The notes below the pieces were generated by a model, which worked only from the letters and a program-made list of their open reading frames with translations, ran no database searches and was not told where the DNA came from. 64,000 nucleotides of DNA. Source: JAFDBW01 sp963723355 (GTDB lineage: Bacteria > Desulfobacterota > Desulfuromonadia > Desulfuromonadales > BM103). The stretch is from positions 59,147-123,146 of the forward strand of contig CAVRQQ010000027.1 in the NCBI GenBank assembly GCA_963723355.1. Direction: 5' to 3'. The position numbers and the translations under genes were made by a program. This document shows, one piece after another, positions 1 through 9,113 of this stretch; the first letter of the stretch is position 1; each line of letters starts with the position of its first letter.

Positions 1-1
1 G

Positions 2-52
2 GTCAACGACGGCCCGGTGACCATGCTGCTCGACAGCCGAAAGCAATTCTGA
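2..52 (+). CDS. dtd: D-aminoacyl-tRNA deacylase, C-terminal tail (partial)
   Basis: Only the last 16 codons and stop are in the window. The tail VNDGPVTMLLDS matches the conserved C-terminal strand of Dtd, which removes D-amino acids mischarged onto tRNA and carries a near-invariant NDGPVT motif. The stop codon TGA overlaps the start of the next gene by one base (TGATG), so the two are probably translationally coupled. The identification rests on a short but very characteristic motif. Confidence 0.75.
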   Translation, partial: VNDGPVTMLLDSRKQF

Positions 53-555
53 TGGAAGACACCGAACTCGTTCAGGAAGGACGCGGCCGCAGCGCCAAAA
101 AACGCGAAGCCAAGGCCGTTGAGCATCTGGCACAGAGGCTCGCCGACCTGCCGGAGGCAGAGCTGGCGAGGCTCCCGCAGGAGCCGGAGTTGGCCCGTGA
201 AATCGAACTGGTCCGGACAACTCGCGGTCACAGCTCACGCAAACGTCAGATCAAACATCTGGCCGGGTTCCTGCGCAGCCGCGATGACCAGCGCGAGGCA
301 ATTGAAGCCGTCCTGGAAGGTCAGTACGTCAGCCAACGCCAGGACACTCTCGCCTTTCAACACCTCGAGGAATTACGGGACCGTCTCTGCAGCGTAGCGA
401 CCTTTGATCAGGCCCTGGAAGAAGTCCGCCACAGCTACCCCACGATAGATCACCGGAGAATTGCAAGACTGGCTCGTTCGGTACACGAGAACGCCGACAA
501 AAAGGCGGCCCGGGAAATTTTTCGGCAACTGCGCAAGGCACAGGAGCAATCATGA
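52..555 (+). CDS. darP: Ribosome-associated 50S maturation protein DarP (YjgA/DUF615)
   Basis: A 167-residue, highly charged, helical protein of the YjgA/DarP family, which in E. coli binds late 50S precursors and assists assembly of the peptidyl-transferase region. Family signatures visible are the N-terminal SAKKREAKAVEHL segment, a LADLPEAELARLP stretch and the central TRGHSSRKRQIKHLAGFLR block. Length agrees with the family. The start ATG overlaps the upstream dtd stop, and its own stop overlaps the next start (ATGA), so it sits in a tight operon. Cytoplasmic; no signal peptide. Confidence 0.85.
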   Translation: MEDTELVQEGRGRSAKKREAKAVEHLAQRLADLPEAELARLPQEPELAREIELVRTTRGHSSRKRQIKHLAGFLRSRDDQREAIEAVLEGQYVSQRQDTLAFQHLEELRDRLCSVATFDQALEEVRHSYPTIDHRRIARLARSVHENADKKAAREIFRQLRKAQEQS

Positions 556-1060
556 GCAAACGACCCTTGTTAGTCTTCATCCTGCTACTGGCGATACGGG
601 CAACGGCCGGCGCCGAAATGTATCGCTGTGAGCTTTCGGACGGCAGCGTCATTTATGGTGACAAGCGCGTCAACCTGTCTGACGAATGCCAGCCTGTCAC
701 AGAAGAGTCGGCAAAAGAATATCTTTCGATTCAGCCGATCGCCCCCCGCAGATCGGCACCGGAGCAACCTGTTGCGACAGATCTGGAGGCTGAGCGCGAG
801 GCAGCAACCGGGACACCACCGGATTCATGGGTGGCGCGCGCGACAACACTGGTCGATGATTACAATGACGCCCTGAAGAGACGCAGACGTGAAAGCTACC
901 TGGTCAACAAACGAAAAGCCATGCAGGACATGGCGAGAATCAATGCCAAGAAAAAAAGGCCATGTTGGCAGAATTGCCTGCCAGCTCTCTGAGTAAACAG
1001 GAGCGCAAGGAGATCAGGCGAATCCTTGCGGAGATCCCCGAGGATCGCCCCTTGACATGA
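552..1060 (+). CDS. Small secreted DUF4124-like protein, frame broken in an A7 run
   Basis: The start overlaps the darP stop by 4 bases. Residues 1-20 form a signal peptide ending near TAGAE. The following YRCELSDGSVIYGDK segment resembles the DUF4124 fold, a small periplasmic domain of unknown role. The uninterrupted frame ends at 992, but the last residues read unnaturally. Moving back one base at the run of seven A (951-957) gives a charged helical tail, AMLAELPASSLSKQERKEIR and onward, ending at 1060. I annotate the composite. The break could be a sequencing deletion or slippage on the A run. Function unknown. Confidence 0.6.
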
Positions 1061-1067
1061 CAGACGT

Positions 1068-1101
1068 AAAAAGGCCCGGCAAAATCTGCCGGGCCTTTTT
1101 T
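1068..1101. terminator. Bidirectional rho-independent terminator
   Basis: A GC-rich hairpin (AGGCCCGGC, 7-base loop, GCCGGGCCT) flanked by A residues on the left and T residues on the right. It lies between the convergent darP operon and trxA and can serve both strands. Confidence 0.9.
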
Positions 1102-1124
1102 AACCTGTCCCAAAGAGTGCCTGT

Positions 1125-1454
1125 TTACAGCACTTTCTTCAGTAGCCCCTCCAGCTGGTTCTTCGGTACCGCACCAACCACCTGATCGAAAACCTTGCCG
1201 TCCTTGAAAACAATCAGGGTCGGGATGCCACGTACGCCAAACTGGCCGGGTGTCGCGGGGTTCTCATCGACATTCAGCTTGCAGATCTTGACCTGCCCAT
1301 CGAATTCGTCTGCCAGCTGGTCAACGATCGGGCTGATCGCCTTGCACGGTGCACACCATGATGCCCAGAAATCCACAAGAACGGGAATCGATGATTGATT
1401 GACTTCACTCTCAAAAGAATCATCCGTCACCTGGACGACTTTATCACTTGCCAT
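1125..1454 (-). CDS. trxA: Thioredoxin
   Basis: A 109-residue thioredoxin, a cytoplasmic disulfide reductase. The active site WCAPCK is at residues 33-38, the preceding strand reads VLVDFWAS, and the cis-proline loop GIPTLIVF lies in the second half; all are canonical. Length matches TrxA and there is no signal peptide. The ribosome-binding site AAGGAGA lies about 7 bases before ATG. The gene stands alone, with its own sigma70-like promoter upstream and the shared terminator downstream. Confidence 0.96.
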   Translation of the reverse strand: MASDKVVQVTDDSFESEVNQSSIPVLVDFWASWCAPCKAISPIVDQLADEFDGQVKICKLNVDENPATPGQFGVRGIPTLIVFKDGKVFDQVVGAVPKNQLEGLLKKVL

Positions 1455-1502
1455 AAGACATTCTCCTTAGCAATTTTTTCCTTCTGAATAGATTCGAGTT
1501 TC

Positions 1503-1530
1503 ATAATAATCCACCCTCACAAAAAATCAA
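1503..1530 (-). promoter_or_regulatory. Sigma70-type promoter for trxA
   Basis: Read on the minus strand: TTGATT, 16-base spacer, TATTAT, about 50 bases before the trxA start. Both boxes are close to consensus. Confidence 0.6.
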
Positions 1531-1567
1531 GGGATTATCCTGTTGACAGCATGGAAAATTCCAGCCC

Positions 1568-1596
1568 TTGACAGTTACGATCGCTCTCCCTAAGAT
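1568..1596 (+). promoter_or_regulatory. Sigma70-type promoter for the SIS-domain gene
   Basis: TTGACA, 17-base spacer, TAAGAT, about 100 bases upstream of the SIS gene start. The -35 box is perfect and the spacing optimal. Confidence 0.7.
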
Positions 1597-1695
1597 GAGC
1601 CAAATCAAATTCCTGAATGAACTCTTCATGGACTAAGCGGTGTCTGGACGTCCTGCCACGGTGAGTTTTTCGGGGCAGGAAAGCACGAGGCAAGT

Positions 1696-2271
1696 ATGGC
1701 CCAGGATAAAATCAGCACAGCCGTAGCTCAGCAAGTCGCCCTGCTCGACCCTTTTCTGCTCACCCAGAGAGCTGTTCTGAATACTCTGGCGGAGCATTTG
1801 GTGTCCACCTTTCACCAGGGTGGCCGGCTGTTTCTGGTCGGTAGCGGCCCGTTCGGTTCGATCGCCGGCCTGATCGGCCAGTCATTTCTTCACCGGCAGA
1901 CCCTGGAGCGGCCGGCCCTGCCGGCCATTGCCCTGACCAACGACGCCGGCCTGGCGACCTTTCTTGCCGGAGATGAACAGGGGAGCCAGCTTTTCAGTCG
2001 TCAACTGCGCGCCCTGGCCAGTAATCAGGACACGGTCATGGCTCTGGCGGGAAGCCATCTCAGTCCGGCTGATCGTGAGGCACTCGACACGGCCAGACAA
2101 CTGGGCTGCCGCACGGTCCTGATTGCCGGCGAGCAGGTGGAGCTGACTGATATCCTGCCGGACATCAATCTCTCACTGCCCAGTGACTCGCTGCCACGAC
2201 TGCAGGAAAATATCCTTTTCATCGGCAATCTTCTCTGCACACTGGTCGAGGGCGCACTCTTCGGCACCTGA
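1696..2271 (+). CDS. SIS-domain (phosphosugar-binding) protein
   Basis: A 191-residue single SIS-domain protein of the GmhA/DiaA size class. The sugar-phosphate loop is GSGPFGSIAG near residues 49-58, followed by ALTNDAG and a second strand VMALAGSHLSP that replaces the usual Ser-Gly-Asn/Ser loop. The catalytic residues of sedoheptulose-7-phosphate isomerase are not clearly conserved, so an isomerase assignment is not safe; a DiaA-like or sugar-phosphate sensor role is equally possible. No SD match of note. The gene is monocistronic between trxA and the haem operon. Confidence 0.75.
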   Translation: MAQDKISTAVAQQVALLDPFLLTQRAVLNTLAEHLVSTFHQGGRLFLVGSGPFGSIAGLIGQSFLHRQTLERPALPAIALTNDAGLATFLAGDEQGSQLFSRQLRALASNQDTVMALAGSHLSPADREALDTARQLGCRTVLIAGEQVELTDILPDINLSLPSDSLPRLQENILFIGNLLCTLVEGALFGT

Positions 2272-2602
2272 GATTGTCGTGGCAGGCGGCCGTGCCGCCC
2301 CTGAATGAACGCCCGTACGGACCGGTATTTCAGATCGATCTACTCTCACGCTTCACAGCCCGTGAACAGCTGTGGACCGGAAGATCAGGGCGCACAGAGA
2401 TCTCAGGCCACTGGCGGACAAGAGAATTGACAGAGAAGCCGCAAAAAACGTATCATTAAAAAGTTTTGGATAAGGTTATCGAAGCGGGTCCGGTTGAGGC
2501 TGTTGCCGCCAGCCGGGTGCGTTTATCAATATTTGCAGGCCCCGATTCACGACGAGTCACTTCTCCGGAGAATCCGGGTCTGACAATGCGAGATGTTTCA
2601 TC
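2272..2602 (+). other. Intergenic region ahead of the haem operon
   Basis: No convincing gene. A 61-codon open frame at 2274-2459 has no ribosome-binding site and an unnatural composition. The useful content is the promoter at 2427-2456. Confidence 0.6.
2427..2456 (+). promoter_or_regulatory. Sigma70-type promoter for the ccsA-hem operon
   Basis: TTGACA, 18-base spacer, TATCAT, roughly 150 bases before the first gene of the haem operon. Confidence 0.6.
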
Positions 2603-3439
2603 ATGACGGTAAATATCCTGCTCTTCAAAATCACTCTTCTGGTCTATTTCGTCGCCACGATCTTCTACCTGATAGGCGTGATTTCGCGCAAAGAACGCTT
2701 CCGTCAGAACGCTGTCTATCTGTTGATTGGCGGTTTTATCCTGCATTGCATCACCCTGGCCGTTCGTTGGGTCGCCACCGGTGCCATGCCGGTCGCCAGC
2801 CTTCATGAATCGTTATCGTTTTTTGCCTGGGCGCTGGTCGGAATCTACCTGATCTTCTACCTGCGCTATCGCACCGTGATGCTCGGTGCATTTATAACTC
2901 CGCTGGCGCTGGTCCTGATGATTATCGGCACGACAACCTCCGCGCAGGCCCCGGCACTCAATCCGATGCTGGACAGCTGGTGGTTTCCCGTGCATGTTAC
3001 TCTGGCCTTTCTCGGACACGCAATCTTTGCCATTGCAGCAGCGGCCGGAGTCATGTACCTGCTTCAGGAACGCATGCTGAAAAGCAAAAAGTTCTCCGGG
3101 CTGTTTTATCGTCTCCCCTCTCTCGACACCCTTGACAGCATGAACTACAAGTGCCTGACCTTCGGTTTTCCGCTGATGACAATGGGTATCATCTCCGGTG
3201 CAATCTGGGCCAATTCCGCCTGGGGGGGCTACTGGCGATGGGATCCGAAGGAGACCTGGGCACTGATCAGCTGGTTTCTCTACGCCGCATTGCTGCACGG
3301 CAGACTTACCGTCGGCTGGCGCGGTCGCCGTGCCGCAATCTTCGCCATCATCGGCTTCGGGTTCCTCCTCTTCACCTTCTTTGGCGTCAACCTGTTTCTC
3401 TCCGGAGAGCACAGCTTCCGTAACTTTACGGGGCAGTAG
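2603..3439 (+). CDS. CcsA/HemX-type cytochrome c assembly membrane protein
   Basis: A 278-residue protein with about eight hydrophobic helices and the tryptophan-rich haem-handling signature WGGYWRWDPKETW at about residues 205-217, typical of the CcmC/CcmF/CcsA superfamily that presents haem for attachment to apocytochromes c. Its size and position directly before hemA match the HemX/CcsA-like gene heading hem operons in Geobacter relatives. It may support cytochrome maturation or stabilise glutamyl-tRNA reductase as HemX does; sequence alone does not decide. The next gene follows after 23 bases. Confidence 0.88.
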   Translation: MTVNILLFKITLLVYFVATIFYLIGVISRKERFRQNAVYLLIGGFILHCITLAVRWVATGAMPVASLHESLSFFAWALVGIYLIFYLRYRTVMLGAFITPLALVLMIIGTTTSAQAPALNPMLDSWWFPVHVTLAFLGHAIFAIAAAAGVMYLLQERMLKSKKFSGLFYRLPSLDTLDSMNYKCLTFGFPLMTMGIISGAIWANSAWGGYWRWDPKETWALISWFLYAALLHGRLTVGWRGRRAAIFAIIGFGFLLFTFFGVNLFLSGEHSFRNFTGQ

Positions 3440-3462
3440 CAGAGAAACTTAAGGAGCGCGCC

Positions 3463-4779
3463 ATGCACATCGTCATCGTCGGGCTGAGCCACAAAACAGC
3501 GCCGGTTGAAATCCGTGAACGTCTCGCCTTTGCACCGACCGCCATGCAACGTCCGTTGCAGAAACTGCTCGAGCTGCCTCCCGTCGCCGAAGGTTTGATC
3601 GTCTCGACCTGCAACCGGGTCGAGCTTTGCGCTGCGACCAAGGAACCGGATGTTGCCATGGCTGCCATGCGTCGATTTCTCGCTGAGTACCATGAGATAC
3701 CGCCGGGCGAAATAGACGACCATCTGTACGACTACCAGGGCGAGGATGCGATCCGGCATCTCTTCCGTGTCGCCTCCAGCCTTGACTCGATGGTCCTCGG
3801 CGAACCGCAGATCCTCGGCCAGATTAAAACCGCCTACGGCTACGCCGCCGAATTCAAGACCGCGGGGCTGATCCTCAACCGTTTCCTGCACAAGGCGTTC
3901 TCCGTCGCCAAGCGCGTCCGCACCGAAACCGCCATCGCCAGTAATGCTGTCTCGGTTTCTTTTGCAGCGGTCGAACTGGCACGCAAAATTTTTGACCGGA
4001 TCGACAACAAGGCCGTCATGATCATCGGTGCCGGCGAGATGTGCGAGCTGGCGGCACGGCACTTCATCACCAATGGCGTTTCGAAAGTTCTGGTCACCAA
4101 CCGGACTTTCGCAAGGGCGGAAAAACTGGCCGCCGAATTTCAGGGCAAGGCCGTGCCCTTTGAGTACTTTGTCGACCATCTGGTTGAAGCCGACATTGTC
4201 TTGACATCCACCGGTGCGCCGAACTTTATTCTCGGCCAGCGCCAGATGGAAGATGTCCTTAAACGCCGTAAAAACCGGCCGATGTTTCTGATCGACATCG
4301 CCGTACCTCGAGATATCGACCCGAAGGTCAACAACCTTGACAACGCCTATCTCTACGATGTCGATGATCTCCAGGGGGTCGTACAGGCCAACCTGAAGGA
4401 GCGCAAGAAAGAGGCCAGCAAGGCCGAGGCGATCGTCGAGCAGGAGATCGGCCAATTCCACCAGTGGCTGGCAAACCTTGAAGTCAAGCCCACAATCATA
4501 GCCCTGCGTCGCAAGTTCGAAGAGATCCGTCAGCAGGAGTTGGACAAAACCTTCGGCAACCTCAAGGACCTGTCCGGCAAGGATCGCAAAAGCATCGAGG
4601 CTATGGCCAATGCCATCATCAACAAGATCCTGCATCAGCCGACAACTGTTCTCAAACAGAGCCAGAACGATGCCAGCGGCAATGACCATGTCGATGCCGT
4701 GCGAACCCTTTTCGACCTGCCCGCGCCGGCGGACGATGACAAGGAAATCAAACCCCTGGGCGACCCCGACCAGGAATAA
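3463..4779 (+). CDS. hemA: Glutamyl-tRNA reductase
   Basis: Catalyses NADPH-dependent reduction of glutamyl-tRNA to glutamate-1-semialdehyde, the first committed step of C5-pathway tetrapyrrole synthesis. The 438 residues begin with MHIVIVGLSHKTAPVEIRER, carry the nucleophilic cysteine in STCNRVEL (C50), the NADPH-binding GAGEM loop near residue 190, and a C-terminal dimerisation helix. SD AAGGAG precedes ATG by about 8 bases. The high load of c-type cytochromes in this organism explains the need for a dedicated haem operon. Confidence 0.97.
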   Translation: MHIVIVGLSHKTAPVEIRERLAFAPTAMQRPLQKLLELPPVAEGLIVSTCNRVELCAATKEPDVAMAAMRRFLAEYHEIPPGEIDDHLYDYQGEDAIRHLFRVASSLDSMVLGEPQILGQIKTAYGYAAEFKTAGLILNRFLHKAFSVAKRVRTETAIASNAVSVSFAAVELARKIFDRIDNKAVMIIGAGEMCELAARHFITNGVSKVLVTNRTFARAEKLAAEFQGKAVPFEYFVDHLVEADIVLTSTGAPNFILGQRQMEDVLKRRKNRPMFLIDIAVPRDIDPKVNNLDNAYLYDVDDLQGVVQANLKERKKEASKAEAIVEQEIGQFHQWLANLEVKPTIIALRRKFEEIRQQELDKTFGNLKDLSGKDRKSIEAMANAIINKILHQPTTVLKQSQNDASGNDHVDAVRTLFDLPAPADDDKEIKPLGDPDQE

Positions 4780-4794
4780 TAAGGAGTTATATTG

Positions 4795-5757
4795 ATGTCC
4801 AAGAAGCTACTGCGAATCGGCACCCGTGCCAGTCAACTGGCCCTGTGGCAGGCCAACTGGGTCAAATCGGAACTGGAAAAGCGCTACCCAGATATGGAGG
4901 TCACCCTGACCAAGATCAAAACCCAGGGGGATAAAATACTGGACGTGCCGCTGGCCATGGTTGGCGGCAAAGGCCTTTTCGTCAAAGAGATAGAGGAAGC
5001 AATGTTGCGTGGCGAAATCGATATCGCCGTACATTCGATGAAAGACGTACCGACCATCTTTCCCGAAGGTCTGGCGTTGCGCTGCATCACCGAGCGTGAA
5101 GACTGTCGTGATATCGTTATCCTGCGCCCCGGTTTCAAATCCTGGAAAGACCTCCCTCAAGGAGCCCGCATAGGCACCAGCGCCCTGCGCCGCAAGGCAC
5201 AACTGCTGCACCTTCGACCCGATCTGCAGATGGTCGATATCCGTGGCAACGTTGAAACCCGGATACGCAAGCTGACCGAAGACAACCTTGACGCTGTGAT
5301 CCTCGCTGCGGCCGGCATGCATCGCCTCGGCTTTAGCGGTCAGATCGGCGAGTACCTGCCGGTCTACGTCTCAATCCCGGCGATTGGCCAGGGGGCCCTC
5401 GGTATCGAGAGCCGCATTGATGACGACCAGACCAACAGCCTGATAGATTTTTTCAATCATCCTGAGACAGACTGGGCGGTCCGTGCAGAACGCGCGTTTC
5501 TGAAGCGCCTCGAGGGTGGCTGCCAGGTTCCGATTGCGTGCCACGGCACGGTTGAAGGTGAGGCCCTCTCACTGACCGGATTCGTCTCCGACTGCGAAGG
5601 CGTCCGCTGCCTGAAAAAGACCACGACCGGATCCGTTCACAATGCGGAACAAATCGGAACTTCGCTTGGCGACGACCTGCTGATTCTGGGTGCCGGAAAG
5701 ATTCTCAACGAAGTCTATCAGCACGAAACGTTCAACGTCGGCAAAGAAGACGTTTGA
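4795..5757 (+). CDS. hemC: Porphobilinogen deaminase (hydroxymethylbilane synthase)
   Basis: Condenses four porphobilinogen molecules into hydroxymethylbilane. Conserved blocks RIGTRASQLALWQA, KDVPT, GTSALRRKAQL, DIRGNVETR and the dipyrromethane-cofactor cysteine in EGGCQVPIACH (about residue 242) are present. I start at ATG 4795 because AAGGAG at 4781-4786 is correctly spaced for it; the TTG one codon earlier is less likely. It lies 15 bases after hemA. Confidence 0.97.
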   Translation: MSKKLLRIGTRASQLALWQANWVKSELEKRYPDMEVTLTKIKTQGDKILDVPLAMVGGKGLFVKEIEEAMLRGEIDIAVHSMKDVPTIFPEGLALRCITEREDCRDIVILRPGFKSWKDLPQGARIGTSALRRKAQLLHLRPDLQMVDIRGNVETRIRKLTEDNLDAVILAAAGMHRLGFSGQIGEYLPVYVSIPAIGQGALGIESRIDDDQTNSLIDFFNHPETDWAVRAERAFLKRLEGGCQVPIACHGTVEGEALSLTGFVSDCEGVRCLKKTTTGSVHNAEQIGTSLGDDLLILGAGKILNEVYQHETFNVGKEDV

Positions 5758-5830
5758 TTGTGCAAATCAGCACGGAAAAAACCGGAAGGCCCTTTTCCGA
5801 CTTTTTCCATTTAGCCTTTCACGGAGCTTC

Positions 5831-6664
5831 ATGACAGAATCAGGGGAAACCCCGACTCCGGGGACTTGGCCGCTGCATGGCCGCAGAATTCTCGTGACCC
5901 GCGCCGCAGACCAGGCCCCGGCTTTAAGTAACGCTCTTGCCGCCCACGGTGCTGAAACTGTTGTCATACCAACGATTCAGATCGTCGCACCGGCATCCTA
6001 TGCGGAACTCGATCAGGCGATTGCCGGTCTCGATGAAACCGACTACCTGGTGCTGACCTCCGTCAACGCGGTAGATTTTTTTTTCAACCGTCTGTCAACA
6101 CTGGGACATGACGCCGCGAGCCTGGATGGAGTACAGATCGTTGCGGTCGGCCCGAAAAGCGCCGAGGCACTCTCAGTGCATGGTTTTCAAGCCGATCTGG
6201 TGCCGGAAGATTATCGTGCAGAAGGGATTGTTGCCTTGCTGAAAGAACGGGTTTCCGGCAAGCGGGTACTCTACCCCAAAGCGGCACTGGCCCGGGAACT
6301 GATTCCTGCTGAACTGGCCAAGGCCGGCGCCGAGGTCATTGCCCCGACCGCTTATGCCAGCACACCGCCGGAAGACGCACAGGGCAAACTCGATCGAGCC
6401 CTTGCCGAAGGGCTTGATCTGCTGACTTTCACCGCATCATCCACGGTTGACAACTTCACCGCCCTGCTTGATACAGACAGCCTGGATTTGGCCAGACAGG
6501 TCCCGGTCGCCTCGATCGGCCCCCTGACAACGGCAACCGCGAAAAAACATGGCTTCAAGGTCGTCATTGAACCTGACAACTCAACACTTGATGACATGGT
6601 TGAAGCTATCAGACAGAATAATCTGCTTTTCCCGTCCCGCCCAGCTCTTCTAGGAGGTTTGAAC
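5831..6664 (+). CDS. hemD: Uroporphyrinogen-III synthase, reading frame runs into hemB
   Basis: About 275 residues of the HemD two-lobe fold: HGRRILVTRAADQAPALSNAL at the N-terminus, YLVLTSVNAVDFF, VAVGPKSAEAL, and TFTASSTVDNF with VASIGPLTTATAKKHG in the second lobe. It closes hydroxymethylbilane to uroporphyrinogen III. Unlike many Geobacter relatives it is not fused to a CobA methyltransferase. No stop codon separates it from hemB: the same frame passes through the hemB ribosome-binding site. Either a stop was lost through a nearby indel (one extra base would give GAA TAA near 6620) or there is a short readthrough fusion. I end it at the hemB start. Confidence 0.85.
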
Positions 6665-7637
6665 ATGTTCTTCCCCGAATACCGCGCCCGCCGCCTACGC
6701 CGCAGCGAAACTCTGCGCAGCATGGTCCGCGAGACTTTCCTGCGTGCCGAAGACCTGATCTATCCGATGTTTTCCGCCTTCGGCGAAAATATCCGAAAAG
6801 AGATCGTGTCGATGCCCGGGTATTTACCAGCAATCGATCGAGCACATCGTTGCCGAGGCCAGGGAGGTTTATGAGCTCGGCATCCCGGCGGTGATCCTGT
6901 TCGGCATCCCGGAGGAAAAAGACGCCCTCGGCCAGGACGCTTACTCGGAAAACGGCATCATCCAGGAAACGATCCGCGCCATCAAAGCCGAAGTGCCGAA
7001 GCTGCTGGTGATCACCGACGTCTGCATGTGCGAATACACCGACCACGGCCATTGCGGCGTAATCAAGGACGGTGATGTCGACAACGACGAGACCCTCAAG
7101 CTGCTCGCGGCCGAGGCGCTCTCGCATGCCCGCGCCGGCGCCGATATCGTCGCCCCTTCGGACATGATGGATGGCCGTGTCGCAGCGATCCGCGAGGTTC
7201 TGGATGCCAATGGCTTCTCGCACATTCCGGTGATGAGCTACGCCGTGAAATATGCCAGCGCCTACTACGGCCCGTTTCGTGATGCCGCCGAGTCGACCCC
7301 GCAGTTCGGCGACCGCCGCAGCTACCAGATGGACCCGGCCAACCGCATCGAGGCCTTTCGCGAGGCAGAGCTTGACATCCAGGAGTGCGCTGACTTCCTG
7401 ATGGTCAAACCGGCCCTTGCCTACCTGGACATCCTGCGCGATCTCAAGGATCGCTACAACCTGCCGCTGGTCGCCTACAACGTCTCCGGTGAATATTCGA
7501 TGATCAAGGCCGCCGCGGAAAAAGACTGGATCGACGGCGACCGCGTGATGATGGAAACCCTGGTCGGCATGAAACGCGCCGGCGCCGACCTGATCATCAC
7601 CTACCACGCCAAAGAGGCGGCCCGGTTATTGAAATAA
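6665..7637 (+). CDS. hemB: Delta-aminolevulinic acid dehydratase, one frame break
   Basis: Porphobilinogen synthase joins two 5-aminolevulinate molecules. It starts at ATG 6665 with a perfect AGGAGG at 6652-6657. The N-terminal RARRLRRSETLRSMVRET block is in one frame; the rest, from GIPAVILFGIPEEKD onward, is in the next. They join if one G is removed from CCCGGG at 6815-6820, restoring MPGIYQQSIEHIVAEAREVYELG. Zinc-site cysteines are in VCMCEYTDHGHC, the active-site lysines in YAVKYASAYYGPFRDA and MVKPALAYLD. About 323 residues, the family norm. The break is probably a sequencing insertion. Confidence 0.93.
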
Positions 7638-7639
7638 CC

Positions 7640-7664
7640 GGGACTGGGGGTCGGGGGCTAGGGG
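7640..7664 (+). other. Potential G-quadruplex in the hemB 3' region
   Basis: Four G runs of 3, 5, 5 and 4 separated by 3, 2 and 3 bases, just after the hemB stop. A hairpin at 7621-7642 (CCCGGTTA, 6-base loop, TAACCGGG) spans the stop codon and shares the first G run. No T tract follows, so it is not a classical terminator. Confidence 0.45.
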
Positions 7665-7713
7665 CTGGCAAAACCCCCACCACCAGCCTCCGGCAACCCG
7701 AGACCGCTTTTAA

Positions 7714-9012
7714 ATGACTGAATACCTCTGCGATACTCTCAGCAACGGCCTGCGCGTCATCAGCGTACCGATGCCTCATCATCATAGCGCAGAGGTGCTG
7801 ATTTACATCGGTGTCGGCAGCCGTCACGAGAACCCGCGCAAGGCCGGGGTATCACACTTCCTCGAGCATATGCTCTTCAAAGGGACGCAGGAATATCCCA
7901 CCGGGCTGGCCCTTGAGCGCGCCTTCGAAGCGATCGGCGGCTCGGCCAACGCCGCGACCGACAGCGAGACCACCTGCTTCCACTCCCGCATCCACCCGGA
8001 TCATATCGAGCGGGGGATTGCTATCTTCGCCTCGATGATGCAGCGGCCTCTGTTCAAGGATATGGAGATGGAGCGCCGGGTGATTCTCGAGGAAGCCATG
8101 GGCGATCTCAACGAGACCGGCCGTCAGATCAACTCTGACAACATCATCGCCGGCCTGCTCTTTCCAGGACATCCCCTCGGCCAGCCAACCGTCGGCAATC
8201 GTTCGGCGATAGCACGGCTGAGCCTGGGACAACTGCAACGGCATCACGCCACCTACTACACACCGCACAATGCGGTACTGGCCGTGGCCGGCCCGGTCGA
8301 GCACCGTCAGGTCGTTGCCGCAGCGCAACAACACTTCGGCCATTGGCAGGGCGACATCGCTCCGCTGCCGAAAAAATGGACCGACTTTTCAGGCACAGAC
8401 AAGCCACTGCGCTGGGTCCGTGATGCCGGCTCCCAGATCAGCATGCAACTGGCCTTCCTGTTGCCGGGGCGTGACAGTGAACATGCGGTCAACCTGCGGG
8501 TCTTGCGTCGCTTGCTCGGCTGGGGAGGGATGAGCCGCCTGATGCTGCGCCTGCGCGAGGAGCTGGGGTTGACCTACGCCGTTGATGCCTCGCTCGGGCT
8601 CTATGCCGATGCCGGAATCCTGGCGATCGATCTGGCAGTGTCCGCAGAAAACCTGGAGCAGGCAACCATAGCCATCCTCGACATCCTGACGGAATTGCAC
8701 ACCACTGAAGTCGCCCGGGATGAACTCGATCACGTCCTTAATTGCTATCGCTGCGACCTCGATTACTCGCGCGACCAGGTCGATGAAATGGCCCTGCGCT
8801 ATGCATGGGGCGAGCTTGCCAACTGCCGCCGCACCATCGCTGACGATCTCGCCGGCATCGACAAGGTAACCGCCTCGGGCCTGCAGCAAACCGTCGGCGA
8901 ACTTCTGACGCCGGCCAACCTGCGCGGCGCGATTGTCGGCCCTTACCGTACCCGCGACCGCAAGGCGGTCGAAAAGATCATCGCCTCCTGGCGACCTGGC
9001 CACGACATTTAA
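7714..9012 (+). CDS. M16 family zinc protease
   Basis: A 432-residue M16 metallopeptidase like the processing-peptidase subunit family (YmxG/PqqL). The inverted zinc motif HFLEH is in SHFLEHMLFKGT near residue 48, and the third ligand glutamate is in VILEEAMGDLNET. The second half carries the paired non-catalytic M16 lobe. No signal peptide is evident, so it is probably cytoplasmic. The substrate is unknown; such genes often sit near housekeeping genes such as pnp or dut, here near hemB. Confidence 0.88.
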   Translation: MTEYLCDTLSNGLRVISVPMPHHHSAEVLIYIGVGSRHENPRKAGVSHFLEHMLFKGTQEYPTGLALERAFEAIGGSANAATDSETTCFHSRIHPDHIERGIAIFASMMQRPLFKDMEMERRVILEEAMGDLNETGRQINSDNIIAGLLFPGHPLGQPTVGNRSAIARLSLGQLQRHHATYYTPHNAVLAVAGPVEHRQVVAAAQQHFGHWQGDIAPLPKKWTDFSGTDKPLRWVRDAGSQISMQLAFLLPGRDSEHAVNLRVLRRLLGWGGMSRLMLRLREELGLTYAVDASLGLYADAGILAIDLAVSAENLEQATIAILDILTELHTTEVARDELDHVLNCYRCDLDYSRDQVDEMALRYAWGELANCRRTIADDLAGIDKVTASGLQQTVGELLTPANLRGAIVGPYRTRDRKAVEKIIASWRPGHDI

Positions 9013-9113
9013 TCGGCCTTCTCTCATAATGCTGGATTTGTGGCAAGATTACGAAGCAACGTCAAGCTCAATGAAATGTTTGCCCTTGTTTGCACGATCG
9101 CAACCAGCAATTT

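Noticed and set aside
2274..2459. 61-codon plus-strand frame before the haem operon
   Set aside because: No ribosome-binding site, odd composition, and it overlaps the operon promoter.
3280..4689. 469-codon open frame on the minus strand opposite hemA
   Set aside because: Shadow of the GC-rich hemA coding frame; no ribosome-binding site and no recognisable motif, while hemA is unmistakable.
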